From NCBI RefSeq assembly GCF_014649855.1, contig NZ_BMTV01000014.1, positions 62,001 through 126,000 on the forward strand: 64,000 nucleotides of DNA, given 5' to 3'. Position 1 is the first letter of the stretch. Each line of letters opens with the position of its first letter. Shown in pieces: positions 51,345 through 59,455 of this stretch. A model generated the notes under the pieces. The model searched no databases. It saw nothing but the letters and a program-made list of their open reading frames with translations, and was not told where the DNA came from. Made by a program: the position numbers and the translations under genes. Source of the DNA: Streptomyces roseolus. GTDB lineage: Bacteria > Actinomycetota > Actinomycetes > Streptomycetales > Streptomycetaceae.

Positions 51345-51665
51345 GCCGCCATGCCGGAACCGGTCCGATCCGCGTACCTGCGGGCGAGCGCCGCGGCCGT
51401 GGCGTCGATCGTCGCGGACTACCGGGCCTCGGCGGGCATCGATGTCACACACGACCGGGCGGACCAGGACGCCGGTTCTCAGCCGGCCACGCCCGTGACG
51501 GTCGTCCAGCAGGACTGGGGCGCGCGACTGGGCCACGACGCCGCCGAGGTCTGGCACGCGTGGGCGCCGGACCTGGGCCACCGGCTGACCGGCGCGGGCC
51601 ACTTCATGGCCGAGGAGGCACCCGGCGAGATCACCGGGGCGATCCGCGGCCTGCTGCTCCGCTGA
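51345..51665 (+). pseudogene. C-terminal fragment of a haloacetate-dehalogenase-like alpha/beta hydrolase
   Basis: The frame reads RASAAAVASIVADYRASAGI DVTHDRADQDAG, then VTVVQQDWGARLGHDAAEVW HAWAPDLGHRLTGAGHFMAE EAPGEITGAI and a normal stop. This corresponds to the last third of haloacetate/fluoroacetate dehalogenase-like hydrolases: cap-end EDYRASATIDLEHDRAD, then the catalytic His in GHFMAEEAPGE. The nucleophile half is missing, so the enzyme cannot work. Confidence 0.65.
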
Positions 51666-51812
51666 GCCTTCCCCCCGGACCACGGGAGGCGGCGGGCAAG
51701 CTCCGCTATGAGGGAAGGGGGCGCAGTGTTCGCCCCCGGGGCCCCGGGCCCCCGGCCCCGGGGCGACGGCCCGGCTCGTGCGCCGGATGCCCGTCGGACG
51801 TTCCGGAGGCGC

Positions 51813-51836
51813 ATGCGTCAGAAATGCCTGACGCAT
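51813..51836. repeat. 9-bp inverted repeat upstream of the mannanase promoter
   Basis: ATGCGTCAG (51813-51821) and CTGACGCAT (51828-51836) pair perfectly over 6 bases. It lies 44 bases before the -35 element and could be a regulator site or a weak terminator. Confidence 0.5.
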
Positions 51837-51879
51837 CATCAAATAGATTCTAAGTCAAAGAACTTACCTGTCCAGGGTC

Positions 51880-51921
51880 TTGACTGGCCGACGTCGCGAT
51901 GCCTTTATGGGAGCGCTCCCA
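51880..51921 (+). promoter_or_regulatory. Promoter with overlapping CebR box
   Basis: TTGACT (51880-51885) and CTTTAT (51903-51908) are 17 bases apart. Starting on the last base of the -10 is TGGGAGCGCTCCCA (51908-51921), a perfect 14-bp match to the known CebR operator, the cello-oligosaccharide-sensing LacI-type repressor of streptomycetes. Bound CebR would cover the transcription start. The sequence match is direct; regulation is inferred. Confidence 0.85.
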
Positions 51922-51954
51922 CGTCCCTGCCGACCCCCATCGACCGGAGGCCCC

Positions 51955-53610
51955 GTGAACACCCGAGCAGCGCCCCTGCCTCATGCCGTCCTCGCCCTCG
52001 TGACCGGAATCGCGACCCTCCTCGCGTACGTCCTCCTCGGGGCGGCCGACGCGCAGGCCAGGACCGCCGACGCCGTGGCGACAGGACTCCACGTCAGCGA
52101 CGGACGGCTGCTGGAGGCCAACGGCAACGACTTCGTGATGCGGGGCGTCAACCACGCCCACACCTGGTACCCGGGCGAGACGCAGTCGCTCGCCGACATC
52201 AAGGCCCTCGGCGCCAACACGGTCCGGGTCGTGCTCTCCAACGGCCACCGCTGGTCCGCGAACAGCCCCGCCGACGTCCAGGCGGTCGTGGCCGACTGCA
52301 AGGCCAACCGCCTCATCTGTGTCCTGGAGGTCCACGACACCACCGGATACGGCGAGGAGGCGGCCGCGGGCACCCTCGACCAGGCGGCCGACTACTGGAT
52401 CGGCCTGAAGAGCGTCCTCGCGGGCCAGGAGGACTACGTCATCGTCAACATCGGCAACGAGCCGTGGGGCAACGCCGACCCGGCCGGCTGGACCGCCCCC
52501 ACCATCGCCGCCGTGAAGAAGCTCCGCGCCGCCGGCTTCGCGCACACCCTCATGGTGGACGCTCCCAACTGGGGCCAGGACTGGCAGGGCGTCATGAAGG
52601 CCGAAGCGCGGTCCGTGTACGCCGCCGACACCACCGGCAACCTGGTCTTCTCCATCCACATGTACAGCGTCTTCGACACCGCGCAGGAGATCCGGGACTA
52701 CCTGGGGGCGTTCACCGCCGCCCGGCTCCCGATCCTCATCGGGGAGTTCGGAGGCCCCGCCGACCAGTGGGGCGACCCCGACGAGGACACCATGATGGCC
52801 GCTGCCGAGGAGCTCCGCCTCGGCTACCTCGCCTGGTCCTGGAGCGGCAACACCGATCCCGTCCTCGACCTCGCCGTCGACTTCGACCCGAGCCGCCTCA
52901 GCGGCTGGGGCGAGCGGATCTTCCACGGCGCGAACGGCATAGCCCAGACCTCGCGGGAGGCCACGGTCTTCGGCGGCGGCTCCCAGGACACTCAGGCCCC
53001 GACCGCCCCCGGCGCACTCGCCGCCACCGACGTCACCGCCGACTCCGCCTCCCTGACCTGGGCGGCGGCCACCGACGACACCGGGGTCACGGGCTACGAC
53101 GTCGTCCGGGTGAGCGGCGCCACCGAGACGCCGGTCGCGGCCACCACCACCCCCGGGGTCACCGTCACGGGTCTTGCCGCCGACACCACGTACACCTTCG
53201 CCGTCTACGCGCGCGACGCGGCGGGCAACCGTTCCGCTCGCTCGGCCTCCGTCGATGTCACCACCGACGAGGGCACCTCCGTCCCCGGCGCGAGCTGCGC
53301 CGTCGGCTACCGCGTCGTCGGCGAATGGCCGGGCGGTTTCCAGGGCGAGGTCGTCCTGCGGAACACCGGCACCACCCCCGTCCAGGGCTGGACGCTCGGC
53401 TTCTCCTTCACCGCCGGGCAGACCGTCGCCCAGGCGTGGGGCGGCACCGCCACCCAGACCGGCAGCGCGGTCCGGGTGACGCCCGCCTCGTACACCGCCA
53501 CGATCCCTCCGTCCGGTTCGGTCACCATCGGCTTCATCGGAACCAAGGGCGCGACGAACCCGGCCCCGGCCGCCTTCACCCTCGACGGCGCGGCCTGCGC
53601 CACGTCCTGA
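51955..53610 (+). CDS. Secreted beta-mannanase/cellulase (GH5) with FnIII and CBM2-like modules
   Basis: 551-aa exported glycoside hydrolase. Signal peptide at about residues 1-40, then a GH5 (subfamily-8-like) barrel: ATGLHVSDGRLLEANGNDFV MRGVNHAHTWYP, ANTVRVVLSNGHRWSANSPA, LICVLEVHDTTGYGEEAAAG, acid/base Glu169 in NIGNEPWGN and nucleophile Glu264 in IGEFGGPADQ, plus YLAWSWSGNTDPVLDL. Close to Streptomyces endo-beta-1,4-mannanases. A FnIII module (PTAPGALAATDVTADSASLT WAAATDDTGV) links to a C-terminal CBM2-type cellulose-binding module (GYRVVGEWPGGFQGEVVLRN TG). GTG 51955 has GGAGG 4 nt ahead. Controlled by the CebR box at 51908-51921. A terminator follows. Confidence 0.93.
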   Translation: MNTRAAPLPHAVLALVTGIATLLAYVLLGAADAQARTADAVATGLHVSDGRLLEANGNDFVMRGVNHAHTWYPGETQSLADIKALGANTVRVVLSNGHRWSANSPADVQAVVADCKANRLICVLEVHDTTGYGEEAAAGTLDQAADYWIGLKSVLAGQEDYVIVNIGNEPWGNADPAGWTAPTIAAVKKLRAAGFAHTLMVDAPNWGQDWQGVMKAEARSVYAADTTGNLVFSIHMYSVFDTAQEIRDYLGAFTAARLPILIGEFGGPADQWGDPDEDTMMAAAEELRLGYLAWSWSGNTDPVLDLAVDFDPSRLSGWGERIFHGANGIAQTSREATVFGGGSQDTQAPTAPGALAATDVTADSASLTWAAATDDTGVTGYDVVRVSGATETPVAATTTPGVTVTGLAADTTYTFAVYARDAAGNRSARSASVDVTTDEGTSVPGASCAVGYRVVGEWPGGFQGEVVLRNTGTTPVQGWTLGFSFTAGQTVAQAWGGTATQTGSAVRVTPASYTATIPPSGSVTIGFIGTKGATNPAPAAFTLDGAACATS

Positions 53611-53616
53611 CCTCCC

Positions 53617-53643
53617 GGGGCGCGGACACGGCGTCCGCGCCCC
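53617..53643 (+). terminator. Terminator stem after the mannanase gene
   Basis: GGGGCGCGGAC (53617-53627) and GTCCGCGCCCC (53633-53643) pair perfectly over 5 bases, 7 bases after the stop codon. Confidence 0.75.
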
Positions 53644-54195
53644 GACCCGTCCTGGCCCGACCTTCGACGCGCGTCGGCGAACGGTGCGTCGTACTTGATC
53701 GCTCGGTCTGGTGTGAGCCGTACACGGAAGCGGCCTTCGTCCGAGCATGGGCTCCGCCCAGGGAACACGCACCTCCCGGACGAAGGCCGTGAGGACGAGC
53801 CCACGGCATCACGATGCCCGGCGAGACCCGCCGGCCGGACCGTCACGTTTCCGAGGAGACTCCTCCTCCTGCCTCACCGACCGTCCGGACGCTCCGTCCG
53901 AGCCGGCCGAGGGGGTTCTGCGCGGGGACGGACCGGTGGAACCGCCGGCCGAGCCGTCGCTGGTGGGCGGACACCGCCGTGGTCACGGCAATCTCCACGC
54001 CGCACCCGCCCAGGGCCGGGTCGCCGCCTCCGTGTCCGTACCGGCTCGGGCGGGTGTCGGCCACCGCACGATGAGGTATCGGACGCGTATCGTCCCAGGT
54101 CGTGAGCGTGTCGGTGGCGCCTCGGGGCCGCCGGGAGACCGGCGGGGGTGAGGCATGATGGAGGACCTGCCCGGTCCCGTGCCCGAGGAACGCAC
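53644..54195. other. Gap with a large inverted repeat
   Basis: No gene recognised. GGCCTTCGTCCG (53732-53743) and CGGACGAAGGCC (53777-53788) form a perfect 12-bp inverted repeat around 33 bases. It could be a structured RNA, an IS relic or a bidirectional terminator. The promoter of the following two-component operon must lie in 54000-54190, but no clear elements were found. Confidence 0.5.
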
Positions 54196-54918
54196 ATGTC
54201 TGATTCCGTGCCGGCGTCCGCGCCGACGCCCGTGACGGTCCTGCTCGTCGAGGACGACGAGGTGATCCGGCGGTCCGTCGCGATGGCCCTGGAACGCTAC
54301 GGCTACCGCGTGCTCGTCGCCGCCGACGGGCTGACCGGGCTCGAACTCTTCCGGGAGGGGCGGCACGATCTGCTGCTGCTCGACGTGATGCTGCCGGGCC
54401 TGGACGGCATCGGGCTGTGCCGACGCGTCCGGGAGACGTCCACGGACCCGATCCTGATGATGTCCGCGCGCGGCGACTCCCTCGACGTGGTGTCCGGCCT
54501 GGAGGCCGGAGCCGACGACTACGTGGTGAAGCCCGTCGACACCGCCGTCCTGGTGGCGCGGATCCGTTCGCTGCTGCGCCGGGCCGCCTTCGCGCCCCCG
54601 GCGGCCGGACCGGCCGGCCCCCCGGAGCCCGACGGCCCGCTGGTCTTCGGCGACCTCTCCCTCGACCCCGCCGCCCTGGAGGTCCGCAGGGGCGGCGAGC
54701 GGATCGCCCTCGCCCCCACCGAGCTGCGGCTGCTGCTCGAATTCGTCGCCCACCCCGGGATCGTGCTGGACCGTCAGACCCTGCTCCGCGAGGTCTGGGA
54801 CTACGGCTGGGACGGCGACACCCGGGTCGTCGACCTGTGCGTACAGCGGCTGCGCAAGAAGGTCGGCGCCGAGCGCGTCGAGACGGTCCGGGGCTTCGGC
54901 TACAAGTGGAAGCGGTGA
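54196..54918 (+). CDS. OmpR-family response regulator, CseB-like
   Basis: 240-aa regulator. Receiver domain with VTVLLVEDDEVIRRSVAMAL, phosphoacceptor Asp63 in LLLLDVMLPGLDGIGLC, MMSARGDSLDVVSGLEAGAD DYVVKPVDTAV (Thr replaced by Ser, Lys present). The winged-helix output domain reads LVFGDLSLDPAALEVRRGGE, LTELRLLLEFVAHPG-like and GWDGDTRVVDLCVQRLRKKV. The ARGDSLDVVxGLEAGADDYV stretch resembles CseB of Streptomyces, the envelope-stress regulator that controls sigma-E. GAGGAA lies 5 nt ahead of the ATG. It overlaps the kinase gene by 4 bases (GTGA). No sigma-E gene adjoins; instead it is followed by cell-wall enzymes. Confidence 0.93.
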   Translation: MSDSVPASAPTPVTVLLVEDDEVIRRSVAMALERYGYRVLVAADGLTGLELFREGRHDLLLLDVMLPGLDGIGLCRRVRETSTDPILMMSARGDSLDVVSGLEAGADDYVVKPVDTAVLVARIRSLLRRAAFAPPAAGPAGPPEPDGPLVFGDLSLDPAALEVRRGGERIALAPTELRLLLEFVAHPGIVLDRQTLLREVWDYGWDGDTRVVDLCVQRLRKKVGAERVETVRGFGYKWKR

Positions 54919-56174
54919 GCGGCGGGCGCCGGGGAGCGGTCGCCGGCCTGGTGCCGCACCCCCGCTCGCTGCGCTGGAAGATCGTCCTCCTGGTGGCGCT
55001 GGCCTGTGCCTCGATGGCGCTGACGGTCGGTGTCCTGGTGCACGAATCGGTGCTGCGGCGGTCCCTGAACGAGGGCGGGGCGAGGGCCACCGCGTCCCTG
55101 GAGAAGGCCCTGGAGGAGGCCGCGGCCGCCGGCGAGGAGGGCCCCCTGGCCTCCCCCGGGGAGCTGCCCGACCCACTGCTGCGGCAGATCGAGCACGGCG
55201 GCGAGGCCACGTTCTACGAGAACGGGCCACCCGCCCCCGTCTTCTGGGCGGCCCGGCGGGAGGGCGGGAAACTGTACGCGGTCGAGGTCGACATGACCGC
55301 CGATCTGCTGACCCGGCAGGCCCTGGACCGGCACATGTGGAAGTACTCGCTGCTCACCCTGGGCGTCGTCGTCCCGGCCACGGCCCTGGCGAGCGAGCTT
55401 CCCGCCCGGCGGCTGCGCCGGGTGGCCCGCACGGCCCGCCGCATCACGGCGGGCGACCTCGACGCCCGGACCGGGCCGGTGCGCGGGGGCGACGAGGTCG
55501 CCGAGATCTCGGCCGTGGTCGACTCGATGGCCGACAGCCTCCAGCGGAGGATCGACACCGAGCAGCGCTTCACCGCCGACGTCGCGCACGAGCTGCGCAC
55601 CCCGCTGATGGGCCTGGTCACCTCGGCGGAGCTGCTGCCCGAGGGCGAGGTGACCGACCTGGTCCAGGGCCGGGTGCGGGTGCTGCGCGATCTGGTGGAG
55701 GACCTCCTGGAGATCTCCCGGCTCGACGCGGGCGCCGAACGGTCCCGGCCGGGACCGGTCGACCTCGCCGGACTCGTCCGGGACGCGGTGCGGCGGACGG
55801 GCCTCGCCGCGCGGGTGTCCGGACAGGACGCGGCGGTGGTCGAGACGGACCCCCGGCGCCTGGACCGGATCGTCTCCAACCTCGTCGTCAACGCCCACCG
55901 GCACGGCGCCGGCCCGGTGGAGGTCGTCGTCGCCGGCCGGACGGTGACCGTACGGGACCACGGCCCCGGCTTCCCGCCCGACCTGCTGGCCCACGGCCCC
56001 CAGCGATTCCGCACGGGCACGGCCGAGCGGGGACGCGGGCACGGCCTGGGCCTGACGATCGCGTCCGGCCAGGCGAAAGTGATCGGGGCGGCCCTGGACT
56101 TCGCCAACGCCCCGGACGGCGGCGCGGTGGCGACCCTGCGCCTGCCCGAGGACGGCACGCCCGCCGACGCGTGA
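54915..56174 (+). CDS. Sensor histidine kinase, CseC-like
   Basis: 419-aa membrane kinase. Helix 1 (residues 20-40, WKIVLLVALACASMALTVGV), a short extracytoplasmic domain of about 100 residues (ERALEEA... FYENGPPAPVFWAARREGGK), helix 2 (residues 145-165), then HAMP (RRLRRVARTARRITAGDLDA), the phosphoacceptor His225 in FTADVAHELRTPLMGLVTSA, the N box DRIVSNLVVNAHRHGAG, and the ATP lid RDHGPGFPPDLLAHGPQRF with GRGHGLGLTIASGQA. Start GTG 54915 shares four bases with the regulator's stop. The extracytoplasmic loop would sense the envelope; the ligand is unknown. Confidence 0.93.
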   Translation: MSGGRRGAVAGLVPHPRSLRWKIVLLVALACASMALTVGVLVHESVLRRSLNEGGARATASLEKALEEAAAAGEEGPLASPGELPDPLLRQIEHGGEATFYENGPPAPVFWAARREGGKLYAVEVDMTADLLTRQALDRHMWKYSLLTLGVVVPATALASELPARRLRRVARTARRITAGDLDARTGPVRGGDEVAEISAVVDSMADSLQRRIDTEQRFTADVAHELRTPLMGLVTSAELLPEGEVTDLVQGRVRVLRDLVEDLLEISRLDAGAERSRPGPVDLAGLVRDAVRRTGLAARVSGQDAAVVETDPRRLDRIVSNLVVNAHRHGAGPVEVVVAGRTVTVRDHGPGFPPDLLAHGPQRFRTGTAERGRGHGLGLTIASGQAKVIGAALDFANAPDGGAVATLRLPEDGTPADA

Positions 56175-56356
56175 CCCCCGCTTCCTCCGCCGGGCCCCGG
56201 CCGGCCCCCCGGCGCGTGTCCCTCTCGCCGCCCCGCTGATACACGACCGATGGGTTCCCGCGCCCGGGCCGCGCTCCGGTGTCCACGGGCCGGAGACCTC
56301 CCCCCAGGAGCCTGGCTGCCGTACCGATCCCGTACCGCGGCCCCTGGAGGCAGCCC

Positions 56357-57310
56357 GTGTCCCTTCTCCGCACACCCCGTCACCGCCTCGCCGGCGGTGC
56401 GCTGGCCCTGGCTCTGCTGACGGCCCTGGGCATCGCCGTCGTCTCCCCCTCAGGACCCCCTCCGGCACCGGACGGCGGGCGGCCGCCGGTCTCCGCCATC
56501 GGCCCGCTCCCGTGGCCGCACGACGGCCAGAGCGCCGTGGAGCTGGAGGGGACCGGTTCGCTGGGCGAGCGGGGCGGGCGGCGGCCCGTGCCGATCGCGA
56601 GCCTGGCGAAGGTGATGACCGCCTACGTGGTGCTCGACGGGCACCCGCTGCGGCCGGACGAGGAAGGCCCCCTGATCGAGGTGGACCGGCAGGCCGCGCA
56701 CGAGGTGGGGGTCGGCGGCGAGTCGACCGTCCCCGTGCGGGCGGGCGAGCGCCACTCGCAGCGCCGGCTCCTGGAGCTGCTCCTGATCCCCTCCGGGAAC
56801 AACGTCGCCCGTCTGCTGGCCCGGTGGGACTCCGGCAGCCAGGAGGCCTTCGTGGCGAAGATGCGGCGCGCCGCCGAGAGGCTCGGCATGCGGGACACGG
56901 TCTACACGGGGGCGAGCGGCATCGAGCCGACGACCACGAGCACCGCGGCCGACCAGGTGCGGCTGGCGCGGGCCGCGATGAAGGACCCGGTCTTCCGGGA
57001 GATCGTGGCCACCCGCGAGATCACCGTCCCCGGCCTCGGGACGATCGTCAACACCAATCCCCTGCTGGGCACTCCGGGCGTCGTCGGCGTGAAGACGGGT
57101 TCCAGCACTCCGGCGGGCGGGAACCTGCTGTGGGCCTGCGAGGTGCGCGTCGGCGGCACGCCCCGGCTGCTGGTGGGCGCCGTCCTGCACCAGCGGGCGA
57201 ACACGACGCCCGCCGAGGGCCTCCGGGCCGCCGTCGACGCCGGCCGCGGCCTGCTCACCGCCGTCCGCGACGGGCTGGCCTCCGCCGGGACGGAGGGCCG
57301 GGGGCGATGA
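56357..57310 (+). CDS. D-alanyl-D-alanine carboxypeptidase (S11 type)
   Basis: 317-aa exported penicillin-binding protein of low molecular mass that would trim the terminal D-Ala of peptidoglycan stem peptides. The signal or anchor helix is at residues 12-32. The three active-site motifs are all present: SLAK (Ser82-Lys85) in IASLAKVMTAYVVLDGHPLR, SGN (Ser146-Asn148) in LLLIPSGNNVARLLARWDSG, and KTG (Lys246) in VVGVKTGSSTPAGGNLLWAC. GTG 56357 has GGAGG 6 nt ahead. It lies between the two-component genes and the VanJ-like gene and overlaps the latter by 4 bases (ATGA). Removing D-Ala termini alters the target of glycopeptide antibiotics. Confidence 0.92.
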   Translation: MSLLRTPRHRLAGGALALALLTALGIAVVSPSGPPPAPDGGRPPVSAIGPLPWPHDGQSAVELEGTGSLGERGGRRPVPIASLAKVMTAYVVLDGHPLRPDEEGPLIEVDRQAAHEVGVGGESTVPVRAGERHSQRRLLELLLIPSGNNVARLLARWDSGSQEAFVAKMRRAAERLGMRDTVYTGASGIEPTTTSTAADQVRLARAAMKDPVFREIVATREITVPGLGTIVNTNPLLGTPGVVGVKTGSSTPAGGNLLWACEVRVGGTPRLLVGAVLHQRANTTPAEGLRAAVDAGRGLLTAVRDGLASAGTEGRGR

Positions 57311-58431
57311 CGGCGACGACACGCCCGGACCCCTCCGTCGCGGCACCGGACGGCAGGACGGAGCAGCCCCGCCCCGCCGCCGGGGCGGGCAGCACGCCGG
57401 TCCGCCCGGACCACGCCCCCGGAACCGGGGACCCCGCTGGGGGACGGCCGGACCCGGGACCCGGCGCGTCGGACGCCGCGGCGCACCGGCGGTGGTGGCG
57501 ACGGCGCGGGACGGCGGTCACGGGCTGCTCCGTCCTCCTCGCGGTGGGCGTCGCGGGGCACGGGCTGTTTCCCCGGCTGCCCGGTCGGCTGAGCAGCCTG
57601 GCCGAGACCCTGCTGCCCTGGAGCGCGTCGGCCGTCCCCGTCCTGGTGGCCGCCGCCCTGCTGCGGCGGGCGGCGGTGGCGGCGGTGGTGGCCCTGCTGG
57701 TGCCGACGACGGCCTGGCTGGCGGTCTTCGGCGGGGTCCTGGCCGACAAGTCGTCCCCCGGCGGTGACCTCACGGTGGTCAGCCACAACGTCAACGAGGC
57801 CAACCCCGACCCCGCCGGGACCGTGCGGAGCCTGCTGGCCGCCGGGGCGGACGTCCTGGCGCTGGAGGAGCTGAGCCCGGCCACGGCGCCCGCCTACGAG
57901 CGGGCCCTGGCGGACACCCACCCGTACCACTTCCAGCAGGGCACGGTGGGCCTGTGGAGCGTGTATCCGCTGCGGGACGCGCGAGCCGTACCGATCATGC
58001 CGTGGACGCGGGCGATGCGGGCCGCGGTGGACGCGCCCGGCGGCCGGCTGGCCGTGTACGTCGCCCATCTGCCGTCCGTCCGCGTGGGACCCTCCGGCTT
58101 CACCGCCCGGGCGCGCGACGAGGCGCTGGGCCTGCTGGCGGCGGAGGTGCGGGCCGAGCCCGTGCGGCGCGTCGTCGTCATGGGCGACCTCAACGGCTCC
58201 ACCGACGACCGCGCGCTGCGGCCCCTCACCGGCCGTCTCGTCTCCGCGCAGACCGAGGCCGGCGCGGGTTTCGGCTTCACCTGGCCGGCGCGCCTGCCGG
58301 CCGTCCGGATCGACCAGATCCTCCTCGGCGGCGGCGTCCGGGCCGCCTCGGCGTGGACCCTCCCCGCGACGGCCAGCGACCACCTTCCGGTGGCGGCCCG
58401 GATCATCCTCCCCCCTGAGTCCGGCCCCTGA
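57307..58431 (+). CDS. Membrane EEP-family phosphatase, VanJ-like
   Basis: 374-aa protein with a Pro/Ala-rich cytosolic head (residues 1-60), three hydrophobic helices (about 70-90, 103-125, 128-150), and a C-terminal endonuclease/exonuclease/phosphatase domain: TVVSHNVNEANPDPAGTVRS (metal Asn/Glu), VLALEELSPATAPAYERAL, AVYVAHLPSVRVGPSGF, VVVMGDLNGSTDDRALRPLT (GDxN) and the final SDHLPVAARI (DH pair). Three helices followed by an extracytoplasmic EEP domain is the layout of VanJ, an undecaprenyl-pyrophosphate phosphatase giving teicoplanin resistance in Streptomyces. It overlaps the carboxypeptidase gene by ATGA, so it is in the same operon. Function by analogy only. Confidence 0.85.
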   Translation: MTATTRPDPSVAAPDGRTEQPRPAAGAGSTPVRPDHAPGTGDPAGGRPDPGPGASDAAAHRRWWRRRGTAVTGCSVLLAVGVAGHGLFPRLPGRLSSLAETLLPWSASAVPVLVAAALLRRAAVAAVVALLVPTTAWLAVFGGVLADKSSPGGDLTVVSHNVNEANPDPAGTVRSLLAAGADVLALEELSPATAPAYERALADTHPYHFQQGTVGLWSVYPLRDARAVPIMPWTRAMRAAVDAPGGRLAVYVAHLPSVRVGPSGFTARARDEALGLLAAEVRAEPVRRVVVMGDLNGSTDDRALRPLTGRLVSAQTEAGAGFGFTWPARLPAVRIDQILLGGGVRAASAWTLPATASDHLPVAARIILPPESGP

Positions 58432-58602
58432 TCCGACCGGTCGCGCGGCGCCCGGCCGTCGCCGTCCTCGCCCGCCGGGACCTGCCGGAGGGGCCGGCCG
58501 ACCGGGCGCGGCGGTCGTCTCCGGGCGGGACACCGACGCGCTCGTGCACGCCCGTCCGCGCGGCGCCTCGACCCGGGCTCCGGCTACGCGCGCCGGGGAC
58601 GG

Positions 58603-59075
58603 TCACGCGCAGGCCGTCGTGACCGAACCCGACGACTTCTCCTCCACGCGGAGCACCAGTGCCTTGTCCGGCGGGTCGAGGTGGAGCCGTCGACGTCGCG
58701 GGCCTTGCCGATGAACAGCGGGTCGGTCGACAGCAGAGGCGTCTGGGCCCGGTGTGGTGCCGGGGCGAACGGCCGCCGGATCCGCGAGACGGCCGACCGG
58801 GACATGCCCGCGGCCGCGGCCATCGACCTCGTCGACCAGTGGGTGGCGTTCTCCGGAGTCTCTCCGAGCGTCTTGACGATGACCCGTTCGACATCGGCGT
58901 CGGTGATCTTCCGTGGGACGCCGGGCCCGGGGTCGTCGCACAAGCCGTCCAGGCCACGTTCGATGAACCGGCGCCGTCAGGTGCGGAGCGTGTCCGGGGT
59001 GTTCCGCAGCCGGCGGGACATCTCCATGGTCGAGTGGCCCTCGGCGTCCCGGTTCGTCCACCCGTCGCCGACGTA
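58603..59075 (-). pseudogene. IS630-family transposase remnant
   Basis: Minus-strand sequence reads MSRRLRNTPDTLRT, a TGA in place of the usual Trp, then RRRFIERGLDGLCDDPGPGV, PRKITDADVERVIVKTLGET, ENATHWSTRSMAAAAGMSRS AVSRI, and, after a frameshift, LDPPDKALVLRVEEKS. This is the N-terminal winged helix and first catalytic stretch of IS630 transposases (RRFIERGLDGLCDEPRPGxPRKITD; STDPLFIxKxRDIVGLYLDPPxKALVLCVDEKSQ). The DDE domain is truncated and the metal-binding Asp is replaced by Glu. It is joined directly to the metallo-hydrolase remnant. Confidence 0.75.
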
Positions 59076-59421
59076 CTCGACCCGGTGGTCGTGGACCCGG
59101 GCGCGGGGGGAAGAGGCCGGCGTTCAGGGTGTTGTCCGGGTGGTGGCTGAGCACGACGTCCGTGACGTCGTCGGGGCCGAGGCCGAGTGCGGCGAGCGGG
59201 TCGAGGATGGCGCCCACGTCGGCCACCATGCCCGGGTCGAAGATCACGTGCCGGTCGTCCTCCGTGACGTACGAGACGGCGGCGGCGACGCCGGGGCCGG
59301 TGGAGCCCACGTGGCCGGTGGCGAGGACGGTGAAGCGGGCACCCCGGCCGAGCGGCGCGTCGGTGGCGGTGGCGGTGGCGGTGGCGGTCGCGGTGGTGGT
59401 GTGCGTCGTGTCCGTGGTCAT
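59036..59421 (-). pseudogene. Metallo-beta-lactamase-fold hydrolase broken by an IS630 fragment
   Basis: From ATG at 59419-59421 the protein reads a Thr/Ala repeat (THTTTATATATATATDAPLG), then ARFTVLATGHVGSTGPGVAA AVSYVTEDDRHVIFDPGMVA and GLGPDDVTDVVLSHHPDNTL NAGLFPP. The SHHPDNTLNA part corresponds to the HxHxDH metal motif (here SHHPDN, so a metal His is replaced). A frameshift at about 59110 moves the expected ARVHDHRVEYVGDGWTN to the next frame, and this runs into the transposase sequence. The C-terminal two thirds are gone. The divergent DJ-1/AraC regulator may once have controlled it. Confidence 0.7.
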
Positions 59422-59455
59422 GGGGCGATCCTTCCGGGGCGGTACACCGGGGACG

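Noticed and set aside
54196..58431. Canonical van glycopeptide-resistance cluster
   Set aside because: The vanHAX ligase, dehydrogenase and dipeptidase genes are absent; only a carboxypeptidase and a VanJ-like protein accompany the two-component system.
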